Source: Pyxicephalus adspersus
Taxonomy: Eukaryota; Chordata; Amphibia; Anura; Pyxicephalidae
DNA: 64,000 nucleotides
Reading direction: 5' to 3'
Assembly: GCF_032062135.1 (NCBI RefSeq)
Contig: NC_092859.1
Span: forward strand, 49,476,710-49,540,709
Below the pieces are notes generated by a model, which saw nothing but the letters and a program-made list of their open reading frames with translations, was not told where the DNA came from and did no database searches. Positions within the stretch are counted from its first letter, which is position 1; every line of letters begins with the position of its first letter. This document shows, one piece after another, positions 58,404 to 64,000 of the stretch. A program made the position numbers and the translations under genes.

Positions 58404-59092
58404 TCATTTTGCATCATTGTGACAATGGTAACTCATATCTCTGCAAGATGTGCCAGGATTATTGTTTGTAGTCACCACTTCCTGTGACAGTGGTTACCCC
58501 ACAACAGAAATTGCCTAAAAACGAACCCTGATGGCAGTATCACCAGGTATTTTTATTAAACAGTAGATTTCAAATAATTGGAAAAAACATTTTTGAAATT
58601 CTATCAACATGGTAAGTCTTAAATATGAAAAAAGGTATGTACATTTTTACCTGCATGCCTAGTTTTAGAATTATGCATATATGTTTCTTTTTTTTAAAAG
58701 TGGGAATCACATTAAATTTTAACCATATACTTATCCAGGCAAGGATACTGGGTGTCTGGGGCGAAGGGGGCAGCCTCTTTTTACAATACCAGGCCCAGTG
58801 TCTTCCCTTTCACATTGAAGGTGCCTAATATTGTGAGACAGGCCACCTTATCCGCATCCAATTCCCCTAAAGAAATGTGGGAGCTTACTATGTCCATCTT
58901 AATATTTAAACCAGAAACGTCTACAGGCATGCAGTCTAGGCATAAAAAGGTAGGACAATGAGTATTTGCGCCTCTCTGTACCAGACAAGGCTACGTGCCT
59001 TTCCTCAAGATTAAAAATGTTTTTTCTAAATATCTAAAATATATTTTTATTTATAGCGTTTAATTCCATTAATTATTTTATTTCGATGATGG

Positions 59093-59131
<39 letters not shown>

Positions 59132-60548
59132 TTTACAAATTGCTGCATACTTTATACCTTTTTTAAGCAAATATTAGCACTGTTAATGTGTTTCATTGAT
59201 ATCTGTATTTAATATTGCATTTATTTAAAGTCTAATTATAGGTTTTCACATTAGATGTTAGATATCTTTGATTATATAACTATTTAATGATATGTTATAA
59301 ATGTTACTTGAGTAATACACAGGATAAGGCTGCAAAAATACTTTAAGTTTAAAGTTGGTCATACAAAGAATACTACGATTCACAGTCTGGTTTGAGCTTG
59401 AGAATGTCTGGTTTTTTTTTTGTTTTTTGACTGTTTAGGGGTAAAACAGGCCATAAATAAAATGTCTGGCTTGTTAAAGAGAACATGACAGCTGCACCTA
59501 GCTGACAAAGCATTGTGTGTATACAAGTTATGTAATCATTTTCTGAATTTCTAATGAGCCATCACAATGCATTTTGCAACTATTTAGAAATACCAGTCCT
59601 AATTATGTCCCATTTACACACACATATATTAAAGCCCATTTACACAGATGCCATGTGAGATATGTGTAGGTAGAGAGCTGTTTATTCATAGCAAATACAA
59701 AACCAGTGGAAAATACTGGATGTATCCGTACATTATTGTAATATGTGTCCCTACTGTTGTAAGTCCTGATCCTACCATAATTCTTTTTTAAAAAATGGGC
59801 AATTTTACCGGTCTTTGGTGTGGTCTTTAGGTCTAAATTTAGACTTCAGCCACTTGACGCTACTATAGATTAACTTAAATGGTAAAATAAACCTATTAAT
59901 TAACCCTTATTTAAAAGCATTTGGCTCAAATGTGGAAAAAAAATTTAGGTTGAATAAACTTAAAGTTAGGGAGAATGTTTTCAAAATTGAATTTCTACAA
60001 ATCTGACTATCTCCACTGATTAGCCCTACTTGAATAAACTAATTGAGTTAAAGTAGGACTTTAAAAGCTTTTGAAAAATGACAACTAAGGACTTTTTTCT
60101 TCTTGCATTCTTGAAAATAGTGGCCTTAGTAACAGCCGGAGACAATATTTATTAAAGTACATCTGAACATTGTTTATTTTTAATGACCTAAGCATTGTGG
60201 TGTTTATATACTACAAAACTACATTTAATCACACAAATGCACGATTACTGTTAACTTACTGTTACATTTCTGTAAGTAACCATAACAATAATTGTTGACT
60301 TTAGTGACCACTTGCGTATGACAAGAAAATGCTGTTGTTTTTTTTTTTTTTTTTTTGAAAACTACCAAATCTCCAGTTAGTTAAAGTATTTTATAGTCTT
60401 AAAATATAAGCTGAATAATGTCTTTCAAATTGCATGCATTTCCTGAATATATATACTCTTTTTATCAAAGTCCAGCAAAACAGAATGTTTTCTTGCACCA
60501 TTCTGTTTAAAATAATATATATTAGGGATCCATTAGCAATTTTCTAAT
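58404..60548. other. Unassigned AT-rich DNA
   Basis: (TA)n at 59096-59129 and a T19 run at 60338-60356. No gene or transposon recognised. Confidence 0.5.
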
Positions 60549-60772
60549 TTTGACCTGGTTTATTAAAGATTTCCAGGACTGGAAAATATAGAGTATGGTG
60601 GATGAACTTGGGTGATCCAGCAAACCTGAAATGGAATTCATAAAAACCATTTGCTATTAGTTGGCAGATGCTTTCAATCCATGACCTGATCAATTCCAGG
60701 TTTGCTGAATAACCCAGGTTCTCCCATGATAGTATATCTTTCCAGTCTTGAAGAGCTTTAATAGATCAGGCC
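60549..60772. mobile_element. Palindromic MITE, about 220 bp
   Basis: The left arm GACCTGGTTTATTAAAG, CCAGGACTGGAAAATATAGA, GATGAACTTGGGTGATCCAG and CAAACCTGAAATGGA is the near reverse complement of the right arm (TTCCAGGTTTGCTGAATAAC, CCAGGTTCTCCCATGATAGT, ATATCTTTCCAGTCTTGAAG, AGCTTTAATAGATCAGGCCC). About 90-bp arms surround a 40-bp centre. No coding capacity. Confidence 0.8.
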
Positions 60773-61539
60773 CATTATGTCAAAACAATAGATCACAATT
60801 TAAGGTTACCTGAAGGACCATGCATTGCACAAATAAGACAATGAGAAGATGATAATAGCTTAAATAATAGCCAGGGAAATGTTCTTCAAACTCTTTATCT
60901 TGTTGCAAAAATGATGACATTATAAAACAAAATAAACAAAAACAAATGACAGGCGCTGCAAGAAATGTTAGATAGACACACCACAGCTTTCAAGATAAAC
61001 GCCTTGAAATTATAGCCCAATCATTAGGACAGCAAGTTATTGAAGACATTTCATATGCAGGGGCATTTTAAATTTAAGCTGATGAGTCAAAGAACACTTC
61101 CAAAATACAGCAGCTATCTTTTGTTCTGTGTACATGTAAAATAATAATAGGAACTGACTTGAAATTGCAAAAGTACTAGAGTAAAAAACCTTAGGAGGAT
61201 CTGAAAAGCAATAAAAGGGAGCAAGAGGGTACAACATCCCTAATAAAATAATATTTATTTATTAATATAATTAATAAAATAATAAAATGCATTGCCTGCA
61301 GGTTCCTTTTTTAATGTTTTAAACTTGCCCCAAAAATAACATTCTTAAATTTGAGGTTTGTATACCTTCAAAAATATGTGCGGAAATGAAATATTTATAT
61401 TAAATATATTAATATTTATAAAAAAAATATTTCTTATCTAATCCAACTGTAGATAACAACACTTAATTCTATCTGATATCTAATAAACAATATTTTAATG
61501 TTTTTAGGGATATGGTAGCAGAAGATATAAAAAACTGAA
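60773..61539. other. Unassigned AT-rich DNA
   Basis: Nothing recognised. Confidence 0.4.
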
Positions 61540-61960
61540 AGTAAAAAATGGAGGATCCACAATATGATCGAAAGGGCATCAGGAGCTTAGTTAAAAGGAA
61601 AACTATCATTATCTGACCTGCAGATAAAGACAAGGGTTTTTTAATGAAAAGTCAGATAACCTATTTTTGTAAACACTTAATTGAATATATCATTTTTATA
61701 TATACTCAACAAAAAAAAATATCAGAAATATAAATGTATCAATTTTTCTTATAAATATAAAGAAAATACAGTCCTTAGCTGACAATATATGGAAAAAGGA
61801 ACATAACATCCATTTTAAAAAATGTACAAAAGCCAGCAACAAATTGCCATCATCATATTTGGCTAAAAATATTCATAGAGACCAATTCTCCAGACACACG
61901 AAGGAGAGGTACTAGAAACAGAGATAACTGGTATAGCAAAGATAGGGATCCAAATTTTAG
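61540..61960 (+). pseudogene. Possible Penelope-like element fragment
   Basis: At 61575-61640 one frame reads IRSLVKRKTIII, a stop (TGA, possibly from CGA), then PADKDKGFLM. This resembles the conserved LK..K.IIIRPADKGG motif before the RT domain of Penelope-like retroelements. Downstream frames are degraded and give no further clear motif. The match is short, so the call is tentative; chance similarity is possible. Confidence 0.35.
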
Positions 61961-62139
61961 AAATTAATAAAAGGGAAAGATCAGATTTGATGGACAAAGA
62001 ATATAATGTACAGTATAAAGATATTGAAAAAAAATTATAAATATTAGGATATCTTTAAAAAGATAAGGCACTAGAGACCAAAGTTAGTTTACAGAAGGGC
62101 AAAACTTTAATGTAATAACTGCCCAGGTGGCATTTTTAA

Positions 62140-62624
62140 ATGAGAAAGGATCCTTTTTCTGTGGTATAGGAGACCTGAGGGAGGGAGGGATATTGATTTG
62201 GGCTTATTTTGCAGCCACAGGACCTGGGCACCTTGCAGTCTTGCAGACTATGATCTCTACTGTATGCCAAAGTATTTTGGAGTGAACTATGAGGCTATCT
62301 GTACAGCTGTTAAAACTTTGCCAAAGCTGGTTCAGTCAACAGGACAATGATCCCAAGCATGCAAATCTACAACAGTATGGCTGAAAAAGAAAAGATTCAC
62401 GGTGTTGTACTGGCCCGGCCAAAGGCTGGACCTTAACCTGAATGAAATGCTGTGGCAGGAGCTTAAGGGGGCTGTGCATGAATGAATGGCCATAAACCTC
62501 AATGAACTGATGCAGTGATGTAAAGAATAATGGCCAAATTATTCCATAATGACTGAAAGTATGACTGAACGATTGAAAGTCATACAAAAAACAGTACTAC
62601 AAGATTTTATATATATTACAATTA
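62140..62624 (+). pseudogene. Tc1-type transposase pseudogene (family 1), C-terminal half
   Basis: GGILIWAYFAATGPGHLAV (about 62188-62245), then QQDNDPKHANLQ (about 62338-62375; QQDND contains the second catalytic Asp), then WPGQRLDLNLNEMLWQELK and GAVHE (about 62410-62480) and NLNEL (about 62495) match the second half of a Tc1 transposase, with frameshifts between. The N-terminal half is absent. It is the same family as 21590-22485, in the opposite orientation and better preserved here. The right side runs into an assembly gap. Confidence 0.8.
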
Positions 62625-62661
62625 NNNNNNNNNNNNNNNNNNNNNNNNNNNNNNNNNNNNN
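62625..62661. other. Assembly gap (37 N)
   Basis: Thirty-seven undetermined bases, immediately before a CA/TA microsatellite that probably caused the gap. Open frames crossing it are not meaningful. Confidence 1.
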
Positions 62662-62663
62662 AT

Positions 62664-62716
<53 letters not shown>

Positions 62717-62720
62717 CACA
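62662..62720. repeat. (CA)n(TA)n microsatellite
   Basis: ATACACACACACAT followed by about 22 TA units and TACATACACAC. The true length is uncertain because of the adjoining gap. Confidence 0.9.
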
Positions 62721-64000
62721 CTATATTCACACATTACTTTCCATTTTGGTGGGTTTGCTCCATTGGAGAGCATAGCTGGTATAGCATGGGAGTTATTTAT
62801 AAAGTAAAAGCAAATTTATTACAATGGACTATATTAATATACATTTATACGTGTTATTTTTTGGAAGTTGCTTGTTCACATAAAATATGTAAAGTTGGTC
62901 TGACTGTTCACCAAGAAATGACTGAATAATGAGAAAGTTATTGGTAAATAAACAGGTCCATAGTGGAAATGTAAAAAAAAACTTGCTTTGGTTCATAAGT
63001 AGTTAATACTACACATTAATTATGTGAACATTAGTTATTTGGCACAGTATACTGTAATGATATTTGTTTTGTAAGTAGTTTTGCATTTTCTGTTTTATTG
63101 TGGGTGCCAAGATATATCTGTAGGCAAAAGGCTACGTATCATAGTTGTCAAGCGCTACATATATTATTGGCTTTTGCTAAACATGGTTGTTAATAAATCA
63201 TTTTCATTTCTCTTAAATGGCATGTTGTAAAAATACTAAATATGTATTTGTGGGGTAATATTGTATGCAATTCCATATATTCCTAAGTAAATTGTTTATT
63301 TTGTGATGATTAGGAAATGTATGCAAGCTATTTAGAGTACAAACAACTGAATTCTGATTTTTTTTCCTTGAGCCTTATGTGACAATTTTGATAAATGTGT
63401 GTTAATGTCCCCATGAAATTACAATACCTAACAGATTGATGAAGTGCTTGGAGCAAATACAGGTAGTACTGGTTCCTCTCTCAAAGGGACCTTTGGATAG
63501 GATACATACTTTTTTCAGGACAAACGGTGCCTTGCTCACTTATAAATATTAATATTATTGACCTATTCCCAGGTATGAGGAGGTATTGCATACTTAACCT
63601 CACAACACTAACATATGATTACACATTTAAAATGAATAAATAATTTATGAAAACAAAAAAAATTATCATGCACTGGTAGGTATTTCCCCTGGCAGTCTGT
63701 TTTGATTATTCTTGAACAGACAGCAGTTTTAAGGTGAGAAAGGGCAGAACAAAATCCCATTAATATATGTTAGCAATCTTAACAATTATATCTACTGACT
63801 TTGTACTTCTTTCACTATATAGCTATTTTTAATTCAAATATTAATCAGTTTCATACACTAATATTACTATAATTTAAGCGTTTTTGTAGGAATGTGGTTC
63901 AAATATGTATTTATAGGCCATATATTAAGCATATAAATATATAAATGCCCAATATGTATTTTTAAATTTATATATACACAAAAAAACACACACACATATA
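62721..64000. other. Unassigned AT-rich DNA
   Basis: No gene or transposon recognised; a TATATACACA-type low-complexity end at 63960-64000 runs out of the window. Confidence 0.45.

Noticed and set aside
58024..58407. Arg/Asp-rich ORFs of 74-98 residues on both strands
   Set aside because: They fall inside the GC-rich half of a TTAA MITE, and composition alone explains them.
62539..62929. ORFs crossing 62625-62661
   Set aside because: They read through undetermined bases and a microsatellite.

Overview
The window is AT-rich vertebrate DNA with no intact host gene that I can recognise. Long stretches lack recognisable coding content, and every recognisable protein fragment belongs to a transposable element. 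The mixture is a DIRS-type tyrosine-recombinase retrotransposon, CR1-like LINEs, TTAA-target MITEs, several hAT families, two Tc1 families, a Helitron and a tRNA-headed SINE. It points to an amphibian, most likely a frog. That is inference from repeat content; no species is assigned.

Layout. 1-2420: decayed DIRS retrotransposon (Gag zinc knuckle, RT/RNase H and recombinase remnants, then a 3' untranslated part). 2420-5860: CR1-like LINE copy 1, split by a TTAA MITE (3769-5107) that itself carries a Helitron, and also damaged by a small hAT fragment. 7831-9443: hAT-type element with a perfect 8-bp target duplication, containing a minisatellite, two other MITEs and five consecutive hairpins. 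11.2-14.2 kb: inverted-repeat pair, foldback element with a 13-bp duplication, and the first of three short DIRS-related elements. 14-24.4 kb: a perfect 75-bp direct repeat, a 1-kb element, a palindromic-TIR MITE, a Tc1 pseudogene and a pogo-like MITE. 24.4-31.3 kb: no repeats recognised. 31.3-37.1 kb: hairpin, minisatellite, second Tc1 family, LTR-like element, and a DIRS-related element beside CR1 copy 3. 39.8-46.9 kb: two related hAT MITEs, the third DIRS-related element, and CR1 copy 2 flanked and split by two TTAA MITEs. 46.9-64 kb: mostly unique AT-rich DNA with a SINE, isolated MITEs, a possible Penelope trace and another Tc1 pseudogene next to a 37-base assembly gap.

The strongest results are internal comparisons needing no database. 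CR1 copy 3 preserves the empty site for the MITE in copy 1, and copy 1 preserves the empty site for the MITE in copy 2, so TTAA targeting is read directly. Two hAT elements have exact 8-bp duplications. Three short DIRS-related elements share a left boundary. One 75-bp repeat is identical although surrounded by decayed sequence. I found no sign of a new functional coding system. The unusual structures are the foldback element, the hairpin cluster and the hairpin-amplified MITE.
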